Positions 1 to 13,691 of a DNA stretch of 64,000 nucleotides are shown here, one piece after another; position 1 is the stretch's first letter, and every line of letters starts with the position of its first letter. This stretch comes from Antedon mediterranea. Lineage: Eukaryota; Echinodermata; Crinoidea; Comatulida; Antedonidae. The notes below the pieces were generated by a model. It did no database searches, was not told where the DNA came from, and worked only from the letters and a program-made list of their open reading frames with translations. Location: NCBI RefSeq assembly GCF_964355755.1, contig NC_092671.1, positions 13,372,501 to 13,436,500 of the forward strand, written 5' to 3'. Both the position numbers and the translations under genes were made by a program.

Positions 1-1354
1 TGCCACTTTCACATGTTGGATTCTCTTCAGCGCTACTTTTTGAAGATCTAATAATGCCTTTTTAATAAGACCACAGTAATGATCGCTTTTTCCTGATTTA
101 TAAGCCTACATTATGAAAAACATTAGTATAAATATTATAACACCAAATTGTCCAGAGGTCTAATTAAAAGTAGGTATTTCTGAACAAAATCTAGAGACAG
201 ACAATACGATCCTGGATTTGTATTTAAATGGAGCATAGAATCATTTTGAGAGCGTTTCAATCGCAATAAGTAATAATAGTCAATGTATCGTTCGTTTGCC
301 TTCTTTCTAACTAAATGTTGCTAAAATATATGCCTAATGTCACTTAGTTGTATAGTATTTTTCTTCAGACCTGCATGTAGGCACACAACCAACTCTACAG
401 CTGTACAGCCCAGAGAGGCTAGATAAGTTGAATTTGAAAATAATAAACTTATTGTCCTGTATTTTTTTTTAACTGACGTAACTTTAAAAAAAATTACATT
501 TTAAATTTATATTGTTGGATACAATCTGGTTTTTTTTTCACCATAACATAGCCAACTATGTTTTTATCCTAAAAACATGGGTTTATTAACTGAAAACAAA
601 ATCCATACTTTTGCCTGATGGATTCCTGAAAAGGCTAAATTAACACAAGGCTATGGGTCGTTATTCTGCAATAAACTCGAATATTTTGTTTTCATCCTAA
701 CACCTCGCAAAATGTGTGTATCCACACCTAAAAACATGGGTTAATTAAATTGAAAATTCACTATATTTTATAATACGGAAACCAGATAAAAATAAGATTT
801 AACTTGATAAATCAATGATTAAATTGAGAACAGATGTAGACAAATATCTGTTGTTGACGATAATGACTTATGTCACGACTACATTAACTTTTAGTGTATA
901 TTCAACATTTGGCCTTACAATTTATTGAAGAATGTCTCCGAACATTTATGGTTCAATGTTTACCTAATTGAGTATAGGCCCAAACATACAATTACACACT
1001 ATTTTAAATGATGTTCGATTGTCACAATGTTATTTCAGATTGTGTAAAATCATTCGAGACCTTTGTACACTAGTTTTTGTTTTTTTGTTTATTCTGTACC
1101 GTTATAATGGTAATCTTTATTGGGATGAGCAAGAGGAGCAATGAAATCCAAATTAACTACGTGTTTAATACACGTAAAAGAACATTAGTGTGATAAGCAC
1201 ATATATAATATTTTATGTTTGTCTTGTTCATTGTATTTATGTTTGTTGTGGTATGTACAAAGCAACGCATCACATTTTCAGCAAATGTGTTCGTTCTAGG
1301 AAGTATAATAATTACATCATGTCTTATTTTTACTTGTTTTGTATCTTATTTAGA
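1..1354. other. AT-rich non-genic stretch
   Basis: No coding exon, RNA gene or recognisable repeat was found here on either strand. The only open frame near the end (from an ATG at 1215) is hydrophobic and T-rich. It reads like the pyrimidine-rich tail of an intron before the candidate exon at 1355. Confidence 0.5.
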
Positions 1355-1459
1355 AACTAAAATTGACCACTTGAAAGTTGATAACATCAAGTTGGACACA
1401 ATATCAACTGATGGAAGTAGATCAAACCAATCCTCCCCAAATGGCAGACGGAGAGGAAG
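1355..1459 (+). CDS. Candidate 5' coding exon, possibly upstream exon of NOX5-A
   Basis: A typical acceptor (pyrimidine-rich tract ending TTATTTAG) precedes 1355 and a strong donor (AAG|GTGAGT) follows 1459. The open stretch between them encodes a polar peptide ending SPNGRRRG plus two bases of the next codon. That phase matches the first clear NOX5-A exon at 19523, so splicing would give ...RRRGSVYMDEDTKW. Human NOX5 has isoforms with short N-terminal extensions before the equivalent methionine, which makes the idea reasonable. Against it, the intron would be 18 kb, a phase match occurs by chance one time in three, and the exon has no in-frame ATG. An alternative start is the ATG at 1215 without the acceptor being used, or this could be an exon of another transcript. 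Confidence 0.3.
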
Positions 1460-4400
1460 GTGAGTAAATAACACGTTATAAATGTATGCTTTTAAAGATT
1501 GCATCGATAAAAAGAATAACAAATACATTTTAAAACAACAATGTTTCACTCGTGTGAGGATTTATTTTCTGAATGATGAAAGCTTTGAAAAGTGGCAAAA
1601 GAGTATATTTCAAATATTACCTAATGTGCCAAGGATTATCCGTAAAAAGCAACAATCCTGCAGGCTATAAATAATATAAACTGGATATATTTCTACGGAC
1701 TAGAACGTCTACACACGAGGAAATACACCTTTTTTAATTTGATCAAACTTGTGTTGCTTAGCAACTCAAGAGGTTGTAAAAGAAATGTCAAAACCTCGAC
1801 CAATTCCTTCATACCGGTTGTAGAACAGTTTATCAAAGAAATTGTGAAATGCTACAACTGCTGATCTTAATTAGGCCTACTACTAAACTTATATAATGGG
1901 ATACAATATTAGGTTCTAATTTTTGTGTAGGTAACGTTGGCCTTGCAATAATATTAGGCCTATTACATTTTACATTACTAAATAAATATTCAAATGGCAC
2001 TGTAAGCCTACTAAATGTTCTTATTCAACATATTGTGGAAAATAGAAATACAGTGAAATGAACTGTAAACTTCCTGATCTACTTTATACAGTATTCAAAT
2101 AAAGTACGAAACGCCAATTGTGTACTTCGCTTACTGTTTTTTTTTTAATAATCTCGGTCAGTGATCACAACAGTTAAAGTCCATTTATGTTTTGTGAACC
2201 ATGGCTTAATGTCTAACCAAGGTATATCTGCAATCTGTAATGAAATCAAAATACTAACGTAACCAAAATTCGTTTATTAAAACACATTTTGTTATTGATT
2301 CTCGCGTACCCATTAACGGTCCAGTTCTCGTTTATTTCGGCTGAATAGTCTCTGAGATAACATACTACAAATCAACCATCATAGGTCCATAATTTAGTTA
2401 GTTATTACCAAATCGATAAGTAGAGCCACATTATCTTTTAGTATATGTAAACGTAGTTGCCTCTAAATACTGAAATTTGTTTTAGATGAACCTTAACTTC
2501 TTTATTCACCTTTTATAGTCATACCGTATAGTCTACCATGCAATATCATGTATAGGCTATTGGAAGACTAGTAAGGTATAACAAAAAAATGGTATACATT
2601 ACATTTTTTTACACGGAATTCCATATACAACCCAAAGGAATTCAAATATTTGTTTTCTTTGATGAAATGTTTGAACATGCGTACATTATTCGTTTGTTTT
2701 AGTAATTCGTGAATAGGGAAACACAGGCGTATAGTCGCGTTTATAAATAACAAACACAGGCTGTTATATGTCACCAGTCACCAAAATATGAATGATAATA
2801 CTTTAGATTGGAATCTGACAATGAAAATGATAATAATCACTAATTATGATATCCTGTTATATATCATATATTCTACTTAAATAGAGAAAAATGTATAGCA
2901 CATCCCCGGGCGTATTTTAAAAGAAAATACAGTTCCAGAAATGGGGCTCTCCGTCGATACATGATACATGAATAGGAACATAAAGCACGTTAGATAAACA
3001 AAAATGGAGCTGAATAGCTAAGGAGTATGAATACGATGTAGATGAATGTAAGATATGCTGTGTTTATTTTATTTTGACATATCCAGCAGTTCTGTATCCT
3101 AAGCATCTTTCACTCAACGTCAGTTAGATGGTAGTACGTAATCCCGTTGTGTATACGTCGTACTGATATCAGTATACCTTCCACCTTGCCAGATGAGACC
3201 TTAGTACAAACGATGCATTTGCTATCAATTTTATTTTTAAGAAATATTACAAAATACAAAATGATGACAATATTTAGATGTTTTCGCAAGAGGTAAGTAA
3301 TCATTTCTTAGATTTGGCCGTGATGCAGAGATTATTATAACTTGTTCACTCTGGTTCCACAGGTTATGGGCTTTATATTACAGCAAAAGGTTTAGAGTAT
3401 CTATATTCAAATATTCAATGGAATATATTTTCCGAACGTATGGTATCAGTTGTCTTTTGATCTATCTTTATAGTCTGTTCCATGAATTACATTACCCATC
3501 TGCACTTCACAACAATGTAAAATAAGTCAGCCACTAAACATAATAATGGTCCACTAATGTAACGTTAACCACTATCAGGACGCTAACAGGATCTACTGTA
3601 CTTTGTGGGTATTGGGCCTATTAGATCTAATGTTCAGCAACGAAGGTGGTATGAATAAAAAAAAACATAGCTTGTGGGTCTATTTTTGCCAATTTAAATT
3701 TAACACATCAAATAATTTAATTAATCCAATCATCAGCATAACTACTGATTCGTTAAATTGTAAATTAAAGCAATAAATCCATTCAATTTGAATTTTTCCA
3801 GTAGATTTAAGACATCATTGGTATTTTTGTAATCCGTTTTAGTCCAGCATCAAAATAAGTAATAGAACTGTGTGGTGAAATTTGACAAAAAGAGAATAGT
3901 CGAAGGTTTAAACATTTCTAGCATGCAATACAACCGTGCACTAATTTAATACAAGATACGATGACATAAAATATTGCCTTCGTGATTTTAACCTTGTATA
4001 TGAATGGGCTCCACACAGGAAGATCCAGATAAGCTGCTATATTTAGTTAAAAAGGACAAAGCATTGTACTTTTAAATTTTCGTCTTTAAAATATACACAG
4101 TTGGTTGACCGATAGAAAGGATTAACGATCTTTTTTATTAACGTTGCTGAAAAGAGTGGTTGTACTCAAACTATCTGAAGATTTTTAATTAGGACTATGA
4201 ATAAGTGTATTGTATACACTAAAATCGTGTACAGTAATTAAATAGAAATACTGCTGATATACTAATAAGGAGCCGGTGGAGCATTTCTAAAACTGTTTGT
4301 ATTTTACGAATTACGGGGTGTTTTTTTATTATTAAACATTAACAAAACTAAGCCAAGTTGCCACCCATGCTTGATTGTTGTCTAGAATTACCAGAATTTG

Positions 4401-6200
4401 GAGCTTCTTAATTCAAAATTATCAATTTTAGCCAAGGGCGTGAGTAGTTTATTAAACAAGCTTATTGAATGCAATGAATAAGATGTTGACATCACCATTA
4501 CAATTACCTTCAACACTTACTACAAAATGGTTCATTGCTCTACTTTTTGTAATTAATTATTGTATTGATAAACTTATTAAACTTCGTTTGCGATGTGCAT
4601 GTGATGTAGCCTGTGATATAAAATAATGTGACGTACTTGAATCAAGTCAACTAAAGAAATACACAATTATACAGCCCACTCTCCTACAGTATCATGTCAA
4701 GAAACTATATACTAGAGGCATACCAAATTTTGATTTCTGTCTACTTTTGCTGAGGTGGGTTTTTGTTGTTTTATAAATATACTTTTTTTTGTATTGCATA
4801 CCTAATTTTATGACTTATAGCCAAAATAAAATATCATTTTGTTTACTTTAATTCGGTTTGCCTTCTTTAATTTTCTGATTTTGTTGATTAATTATGTGTA
4901 ATTACAAGACCAATTAGTGTTACAGGCGGCTATAGTGCCTTTGGCTATTGTATTATCAGTTATAAGGGATTGATCTTTTCTTTTATTTTGACCTTATCAA
5001 ATTAATTATCCCTAATGAATAAAGCCATTATCATGTATGTATAAAATAAAGAATCCTTAATGGTAAATAGGTATGAAACAGTAAAGATGAGAAAATTTTA
5101 GCCTAAACTGAGACTGTAAACTCGGGTATTTTGTAATTACATTAGACCACTGGGATGTTCGTGTATGATTAGATAGAAACACTTTCACTTATAACGCATT
5201 TGGCCTCCCATAATCAATCAACAACGTTGCTAAAAACGCTAACTATGATGATGAGGATCTCCAAATTCGCCTAACTATTCTATCTGCTACTACGGCGTTA
5301 GCTTTTTACTCTGTTACACAGAAATAAGAACATAATCGTAGGTCCTATAAAATAGTAAACGTAAAATTAATAATCCTGTTATTAAGAACATCGTAAATTA
5401 CAAAGTTAACCTTTTTATAAAACATCACAAATTTGCGGTTATCAAATATTACAGATAAACCATAGATAAAAGACTTTTAATTTATTTTCAAAAAGTCTTT
5501 CAAATTCATAGTGCTTATTCTTGAAATAAAAATTATGTAACATTGACTTTTGAAATCACAACAGTTGCGGCAGTAATCAATCATGGTTCTTATTATGATA
5601 ATTCCCAATACAAATATTTTAATCCAACAAATTAGACAACAGCTAATATCAAAGACTACACACTCAAATCGATAAATAGATAGAATGAACATATTGCCGG
5701 GATGGACTCGTTTGCTGAGCGGAATCTTAATATTTGCCGAGAGAAAGCACACACCAATTATTGGTATGGAATTGTGAGTCTGACGACGATGATGAAGACA
5801 CGCGTAATAAAACATCACGCGTGGACAAGTGCACTGTACATAAACAAACATAACTTAAGATTGTCATCACGTGCTTTTGTACAAAGTTGTTCAGATACTT
5901 AGTCGATTAAGATAACAAACAAGGGTGTTTTCTTTGAATTGACTATTATATATAAACTACTAATGGACAAATTAATTAATTAATCTTATATCATCTGTCA
6001 TTAAGACATTCGATAAAATTTAACAAAATATAATATCAATTAATATAACTTATGACCATCTGGAGTAAGAGATAAAATAAGATAATTAAACGCTTAGGAA
6101 CTATGCAAAATACAGAGCGACAAAGGGCGTGATATTTATTATTTCAGCTCATATTGAAGATACAGATAACTAGACATTTTATTACAGTATAATTTAAAAG
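1460..6200. other. AT-rich non-genic stretch
   Basis: Many short open frames occur on both strands, but none shows a recognisable family, a coding-like composition or paired splice signals. Two perfect TAGGCCTA octamers lie at 1872 and 1955. I see no intact mobile element here. Confidence 0.45.
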
Positions 6201-6204
6201 CGCC

Positions 6205-6258
6205 TTGAGCACTTTGGGGATATGTGCGCTTTATAAATGTTATTATCTTATCTAAAGT
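6205..6258 (+). repeat. SINE/LINE 3'-end module (TTATCT tail)
   Basis: The text GAGCACTTTGGGGATATGTG followed by a GCTTTATAAAT stretch and a TTATCTTATCT tail recurs almost identically at about 61247-61300. Shared short 3' modules ending in simple repeats are typical of retroposon tails. Only the tail is recognisable here. Confidence 0.45.
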
Positions 6259-6389
6259 CATCACTAGTATATCTCGAAAATCAATTAAAAAAACTATATA
6301 CATTTTAACTCACAACAATAGGACCATAACGGTACAAACAAATAAATAAACAAAGCAAGTAAAAACCCACACACAATTTAGAATACTCA

Positions 6390-6834
6390 TTTCAACAATG
6401 TCTATATAGACGTGAAATCCCGTTTATTTGACGCATACATAGCAAGTATTTTCTTATATAACAGTGAACTCTGGGTACTAAACAAAAAATTACAAGAGAG
6501 TATAGATATATATCACAGGAAAATGTTGCGAAAGATGATAGATATTAAATTAACAGATAGAGTGTGTAACACGAAAATATACGAGATAACAAAACAAGAA
6601 GAATGGAGTAAAAGAATTAAACGAAGGAGACAACCAATCAAACAAACAATGAAGGAAACTAACAGGAAAGTAAAACGACCCGTAGGAAGACCAAGAAATA
6701 CCTGAATGAATCAAATAAAGAAAGACTTACAAGGACAAGTAGACACTAACACAATAACAAACCATCCTGCCATAAACAGAAAAAAATGGAAACAAATTGT
6801 GGAAAGCGTAATGTCGGAAGACGGAAAACGTTAA
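6390..6834 (+). mobile_element. Degraded non-LTR retrotransposon, C-terminal end of the ORF
   Basis: From 6412 a frame reads KSRLFDAYIASIFLYNSELW and continues through a basic region ending KRPVGRPRNT, where a TGA follows at 6703. The same frame then continues with NQIKKDLQGQVDTN to a final TAA at about 6832. This is the usual tail of LINE polymerases after the RT palm: tail helices, then a basic GRPR segment before the C-terminal end. The RT core (YADD) is absent, so this is a 5'-truncated dead copy with at least one internal stop. Confidence 0.6.
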
Positions 6835-6982
6835 CAACAACATTTCAACAATAGGGTAACCTCAACAGTATATTTTATGACATGACTAAAGGCAAATATC
6901 ATTTATTGGTAACTACTATTAATTACTGTAGGTTTGTAGGGTATTGTGTTGGAAAACTTTAAGGGTTAGATACTCCGCCGAT

Positions 6983-7066
6983 GATGTGGACGAGGCCGGA
7001 TTCGAACGTACGAAAGTATGTTTCATGCATTAATTGGATGTAACTACTGACTGTACCACTGCCTCG
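6983..7066 (-). repeat. tRNA-like sequence (tRNA-derived SINE head or tRNA pseudogene)
   Basis: On the minus strand the text starts CGAGGCAGTGGTACAGTC and ends GTTCGAATCCGGCCTCG. The B-box (GTTCGAATCC) is good, the outer CGAGGC/GCCTCG ends can pair like an acceptor stem, and an A-box-like TGGTACAGTC sits at the right distance. The T-stem pairs poorly and no convincing anticodon arm is seen, so a functional tRNA is unlikely. A tRNA-derived SINE head fits better. Confidence 0.35.
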
Positions 7067-7069
7067 ATT

Positions 7070-8520
7070 CTTAGGCATACATTTATCATTTGATTGAAAA
7101 AGTAACTATATGCTAAAACTGCCATGGAGTATTACTATTATATAATAATATATATAAGGCTATCTATTTAGGCATGTCTGTCCCCACATTACTAAGCTGC
7201 TTCAGATAATGACCTTTGTTTTTTACTTATAAGTAATAAGTAAAAAGATACCAAACAAAATAATGTGCTGACGCTAGCTTAAGATGATTATTTTAGTACA
7301 TTGCTCTCTCTCCGGAGAATAATATTAATTTTCATTTATTCTTTCATTTCGTAAACATCAAGTACATATCAAAATAAATATAAGTCGGGTAGCACTAACC
7401 CGTCCTCAGTCCAAATTAAATAATAAGCTATATAAGATATATAAGCTAAATATTATACATTGCATAAAGAAAAGAATATATCTCAGTCAATCGCATTACA
7501 CCATTATTGTGAAGAAAAAGAATCGGTATTTTTAGTTTTGTATTTGGCTTTAAGTTTTGAAATGTACGGAAATATAATAAATAGGGAGCTAATTCACACA
7601 GACATAAACCAAAAGAAATATTTATATTAGATTGATCTGTTCAGGATTATTACGCTATGCTCATAAGTATCTCGTAGCCAACAGGTAAATGTAGGCCTAA
7701 TGATTAATAATATAATAAATATAAAATAATTAATTTGATTGCTATCAATTTCCAAGTTAATTTAATTATTATCATTTTTTAATCGTTTCCAATGTTAGTG
7801 TATTTTGAATATTCAGTTTTAATTGATTCAATCAATTATATTTGTCACTACATCTTCTGAACATGTAGGCCTACCCTATGACAAAGAGTGTGGCAGTTAC
7901 ACACAAATATTACCTCACCCATTTTTAATTGATCAGATATCACGTAATTAATATAACATGTCGTCATCAAATGTAAATATTGTATATATCGTGAAATGTA
8001 AAGCCTACACAACTTTACAATTACGCACGCTGTACCGCGAGTTTCGAATTTTAACAGGAAAGAGTTACGTAATCGACCCCTCGCGGAATATTGCCACACG
8101 CTTTTTTTCGAATATACATTATTGCAGTACGCGTGCAAGGGTAGATGTTTTCTAGATGGTACTGTACCTGGATCCTGTTAATAATAATTATTATTATAAT
8201 TGCATTGGTATTAGACTTGTATTCATTGTCTTTTTTTTTATATATATTTGTTTTTATTTCGATTTTTGTCTGAAAATACACAAACTCAAGTAATATACGT
8301 ATGAAACGCCATATGTGCAAAAATATTTATATTTTATTATATTTTTACTAATATTAGGCAAAACTCCGTCTGGAATCCAGACTACATTGGTATATGAACT
8401 AGCCTAATAAAAACTGATAATCATTCAATAAATGTTTATTTGAAAGTTATAACAAGCCGCTTATTTGATAACATGCTAGTTTTGGATCGAGATATCTCCA
8501 CATAAAATAAACGAGATGTG
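7070..8520. other. AT-rich non-genic stretch
   Basis: No supported gene. Short overlapping frames around 7850-8320 on both strands have no recognisable features. TAGGCCTA occurs at 7692 and 7866. Confidence 0.4.
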
Positions 8521-8537
8521 GAAGCAGGGAAGATCCA

Positions 8538-8571
8538 GGGGTGTTGCCCTAGTGGCCCGGGCAACACCCTT
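8538..8571. repeat. GC-rich hairpin in repeat-like DNA
   Basis: The arms GGGTGTTGCCC and GGGCAACACCC (11 bp, perfect) flank a 9-base loop. The preceding text GATCCAGGGG resembles the GGGGCGGATCCAGG seen at about 16025, so both may be remnants of one dispersed element. Confidence 0.35.
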
Positions 8572-8668
8572 AATTCCATACTAAATGTTGTTTCTGCCAC
8601 TAAATTAAAATTTAAGTTCCATTTCATCGTATACAATCTCCTGCACAGCAGTCACCAATAGGTATACT

Positions 8669-9045
8669 ATTTTATCTCTTAGTGTACTTGAATTCTGTAA
8701 TCCGATTGGTCAATATGTATACGATATAATTCCGTAATACGCCCATTTACTCAGTCAAGCGGATCAGAAGGGTAATATATCCCGTATTACCTGTTTGATG
8801 TTTCTACGCGCGCGTTGTTTATGTATTGTATTTTTACCGTTAAGCGCATGCGTAGTTGTGACTTCAACCATCGAATATGAACCCGTATTCGACGGTCCGT
8901 AAAAAAAGCTAATCGTAATCATCGAAAGCTCCCTATTGTTGTTGTGATAGCTAGATTAAATTTATTACACAAGATACTGTATATGTTGGTTTTTTTTCTT
9001 TGTCTTTTGTCCAATTGCTTATATGTGTACACTAAGAGATAAAAT
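8669..9045. mobile_element. Non-autonomous DNA transposon / MITE with 19-bp terminal inverted repeats
   Basis: The left end at 8669-8687 (ATTTTATCTCTTAGTGTAC) is the exact reverse complement of 9027-9045. The roughly 340-bp interior has no coding sequence and contains further inverted bits around CCGTAATAC/GTATTAC. Length and perfect short TIRs fit a MITE. No clear target-site duplication could be read, so the superfamily is undetermined. Confidence 0.6.
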
Positions 9046-9057
9046 CGTTGCACCCTG

Positions 9058-9175
9058 CTTGTTCTTACGAAATACGGGAAATAGGCTATCTACGTTCTGG
9101 TTCCATATTCCATGAGGCCTCATGGAATATGGAACCAGAACGTAGATATTTCCCGTATTCCGTGAACAAGCAGTG
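9058..9175. repeat. Large palindrome (foldback element)
   Basis: The sequence folds on itself around the centre at 9117/9118 (AGGCCT). About 35 bp on each side are perfectly complementary, and the arms continue with a small insertion (GGCT on the left) out to TGCTTGTTC / GAACAAGCA. It lies just outside the TIR element ending at 9045. It looks like a foldback MITE or a recent inverted duplication. Confidence 0.65.
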
Positions 9176-12100
9176 TGTAACTAATAATACCGCGCACAAA
9201 CTATATATCGGCGATCGACGTATTTATTGTTTGTAGAAAGGTTTCTGAGCATGCGCAGAATGAATTTCTGACTGACTAGTTGCTTGTGGTGCGTCATGTC
9301 ATGAGAGCAGGGAGATATCTCTCCTCTGATGAGAGGTACGAGAGGAGGCCAACACACACTGTGTTCGGGGAAAACCCGTCATATGGGTCGTCGATTTGTT
9401 TATAATTATTGCGTTTTGCCGGTTTTCCATAATTTAAGGCCAAATCATAATCTTGTGTATAGTTTTATTTTTCCGTGTAATACCCTATTTATCTTCATTT
9501 CCGTATACGGCCGTAATATTAGGCCGAATTTCCGTAGTAACAGAGAATTATACCGGTAGCAAAGCACATTTTGATAATAATAATAAATATACATTAACAA
9601 AGTATTGTTATTACTATTTGTTACTGTACCAGAATTACCTTCATCGGGAATTCTCCCTAACATTCGCATTGAACGCAACAAAAACTTTATCCTATTTTTT
9701 TTTTTTATTACCCACGCATAGCAGTGTTCCTAGCGCTATTACAGATTACCTCTAATGGATCAAGCATTCACACATGAACTTTGCGTTAAAAAAAATTAAT
9801 TTGCCATTCATTTATCATGAATTGTACGTACCATTTACGGCCATCTAGGGGTGTCATTTAACAATCCGTTTCGACACAGGCCACACGATGGCTCAAATAC
9901 TCAGTGACTACAGCCCTGGACTCTTTGGGAAACCCTCTTAAAATAGTCATACGTCCGCCCCACCTCGATATATTTTCACCCTTCGCTTGACATGTAACTT
10001 AGGGCCTATACACAGTAACGTAGGTACAGAAAATATGTGGTAGTTGTTCAAATTTCCCTGCAACCATAACTGCAATATATTTATCTATGTTGTAACATAT
10101 ATTAGGCCTACAAGTACAGTATTGATCAATTTGCCCCAATTACAACTGGAACCCCTAGGCGATACATATTATTTGCATTATTCTCTAGTATTGTAGAAAT
10201 TTAGTTTACTTAGTTTTGCTTGTATAATAGAACACAGCTTATTGTTATAATAACCCAGTTGAATTTATTTATTTATCAATGATATTTTAACAAAACAGCA
10301 ATTTATAATAGTTTAGCAATACCAATACAATGGGCGGTAATCTTTACTTTACTGTTAACGTGCACGTTTTTAAAATTATGACAGACATTTGACAAATCCT
10401 AACTCTTTAGGCTTTTACATTTTTACCCATCCTCTTTCATTATGGAGTTCTTTATAATTTCATTATTACGGCATCTTCAAATATGTATGAATAATGTTTA
10501 TTTGACGAAGATGAGTAATATCAAATGATCATTGTTTAGAAGAACATTTTTTATAGTAATGAGGTGAGACATTGAACTGATCTATCATACGTCATCTTAT
10601 GTTCAACAATATCCTCATCACTAATAATGCTACTAGAAACATTTCACTAAGCCCCGGCAATATATTGTCTGCTAAAACAGGATCTACGAAAACAACCTGC
10701 TGCCTTGTCAATTCAAAGAGTGTGCTTTCTCAATGATGGTCATTTCAAGTAAGTTTGTTTTGTACCAATCAAGTGGCGGATGTGTGTCTGTTGTAATGTC
10801 GACTGTAAGCTGTACTATGCCGTATGCTGTTTTATTTTTCTATCTTATCTGCTAAACTATACCGTATGCAATAATAATATGGTGATAATACCATGTGGTT
10901 AACAGTTTAATTATATAGCATCTATTATATTATTACATTGACTAATAATCAACATGGCACTTTAAAGTCATTGTTTTTGTATTCTCAACATTGATGAGCA
11001 ACAATGATATCAATTTTATCCTTGAAAATCTCCTTGCTATTATTTCAAGCATTCATGATTCATCTCATGGTTTACTATACAACCCTCATCGCTGGATACA
11101 TCACGATGAGTGACACATTTACATGTAATTTCACTATCCTCTAAAACTTTGTGTTTTGTATAGTATAACTTATTAGTTGGGCTATACACCACCCTTTTGT
11201 TTTTGGTTTCTTTTTTAATAAGAAAAAGAAATAAAAAATCTCATATTACCTTTGATTTATTTGACAAAATGATATCTTAAAGCATCATTTATGGATGTAT
11301 TACAAAAGGCCCGTATACCTCTGTCGTGGTGGATGTATTCTCATGACTAACCCTATTCTCCTCCTACTCCTCCTCCACAATTGTCTAGAAAAAGAAAGCA
11401 AGTTTTTTCACTTTGTATTTACTTCAAATAAAATTTAAATATAATACACTGCGATAGTTTACAGCTACTTTAAAATATACGCCAATAAGCCTGGCGTCGG
11501 ACTTTGTACAGTTTTCAATATATTAATATAAGTATACCTATTGAGTAATTTACAAATTTGTAATAATATTCTCTTTGGGTACTGATATCATTGTATGCAT
11601 TAATTTGTCACGCGCCACCAACTCTGTGCCTAGTTTCTATTGTGATAATCGTCTCTAACCAATACTTGATTGGCCAAATGTTTGATTGATATTTACATAC
11701 TATGGAAAGGCGATAAGTGTTAACATTGTTGTCATACGCCATGTTTCCTTTAAAGACACTATAACTCTTTCAGTTTCCCTGCGTTGCGTTAGCCAATACA
11801 GGATTTACTTCAATCCTGCCTAAATAGTAATAAGAAGTCCTTAATTTAATTATCCACTTGTAACATAGATTGTAATTTTCTATCAAGTGTGTTATTTTAA
11901 AATTCCCAAGTGGATTAAAGCAATGTGTGTTCATTGAGCCAACCATCTCCAGTACTTGTTCAGCTGAATTAATTTAAATACATACGGCAGGTAGCGTGTT
12001 AAATATGATTTTCAATGTTGTTTAACATTCTATGTGTCATGTAAAGTTTGAGCCCTCATTAGTGCGTTTAATATGCAACGTAGATAAGGTATTACTAAGT

Positions 12101-13691
12101 ACGTCCGAATATCAGACCCATGGGACGAAACAGGTTAGATACGATCGAACGTTTGTGCAATTGTCTCGAAACGAGTTTCGCAAAACGCCATCTAGACGAG
12201 CATCTAGACGAGCATCTGGGGTGTTTTGTTGATATTACATTGATAAATAATTGTATTGCGATTGATATTATCACGGACACGCTAGCAGCTACATAAACAT
12301 TTTATGTCAATTAAATCACATGTACTTTCTGTGGCATTCAACAGATTACAAGAGTATTGATAATAACATACGTAATATATACGGTATTGAGTATACTTTT
12401 AAAAAAAACAATTTCCTTGAATTAAAACAATCTGGAGTGTATGCTTTAATTAAAATATGAAAACAAACTGTTATAGGTCTATGTATTTTCCAGTGAAAAA
12501 AGTCCACTCTGAAAATAAGTGGACAACAACAAAGAAATTCCAAAAATCTGAAAAAATATGTTGTTTTTTTTATAGAAAATCCAATGTTAGTGGAAGCATC
12601 GTAGGAGTGTTTGGAATTATAAGAAAGGCTATGAAACTGCATAATAGTACGTTCGGGTTTCAAAATAACTTATAATGAATGCAAGTAATAGTCACACACA
12701 GTGGAATAATTAATCTAAAATTATATTTTACAAACAAATTTAAGATTTAGAAATTAATCATCATGAAGATAAAGTGAGCCATTTGAGGAATGTACGGCGC
12801 CGTTTATTGAATTAGCCATATTTTCTGTTATTATATTAAGTTGTTATGCTCTGTTTGCTGATGATGATGTTGTTATTTTAAAGTACTTTGGGCATGCATT
12901 ATATTATTAAAAACATTAACATCATGCTATCGTTTTATTGATTATTTCCGATATTTTTTATTAATAATTTACTATTTATCATTATAATATTATTGCTTGT
13001 TATTTATTTATGAGCAACACTATCGGTAATATACACAGTTAAGGTTAATTTTATCTCGTCAAAAAGCCTACTAAACTCCAAACATGGACAAATTTTATCA
13101 ATTTAATTAGAGAACTTGAAAAAGAGGATTCTCAAATAACATCCTCAAGCTATAGTTATTTTTTATTTGTTTATATTTACAATCGTAAAAGTGTTACAAA
13201 AACCAGTGCGTTGCGAAGGATTATTTTTGTTTATATATAGTTGTCATATAACATCCAAAGCTAACATGAGTATATCGTGTAGATATGTTTGACTGGCTAA
13301 TACAATCAATATAATTTAATTTTTGACCTAATTGCAAAAAGATTTTGGCAGAAATCCGTACGTATTTAAGAGAATGCAATACAAAAAATAAAGTTAGTTA
13401 TTGTCTGATAAAATGTAAACATTTACGTGGTCATACATCATGGCATAAACATGACCACGTGAGACATCTAATATACACTTAGGGTAGGCCTACGTATACA
13501 CAAATCGTCTCTTCGCGATATCGCTGACGTGTGTGAATTTATCATTATTCATTTATTGAGAGTTTTTCTTAACATTTAATTTTAGTTGAAGTTCATTTTG
13601 CAAATCTGCACACATTGTGCCTAATATCTTACAATATTCTCAGCAGTGGAATTTTCGATGAAAACGTCGAGATTCTCTCTCATCTTTATCT
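9176..13691. other. AT-rich non-genic stretch
   Basis: No coding exon supported. A short direct repeat (CATCTAGACGAG twice, then a partial third) is at 12189-12217. TAGGCCTA occurs at 10103 and 13485. Open frames around 9330-9750 and 12350-12675 overlap each other on opposite strands and show no family features. Confidence 0.4.

Noticed and set aside
5477-5851. 124-codon minus-strand open frame
   Set aside because: Cys/Ile/Phe-rich without family features or splice context; an overlapping plus-strand frame is equally open. Probably chance.
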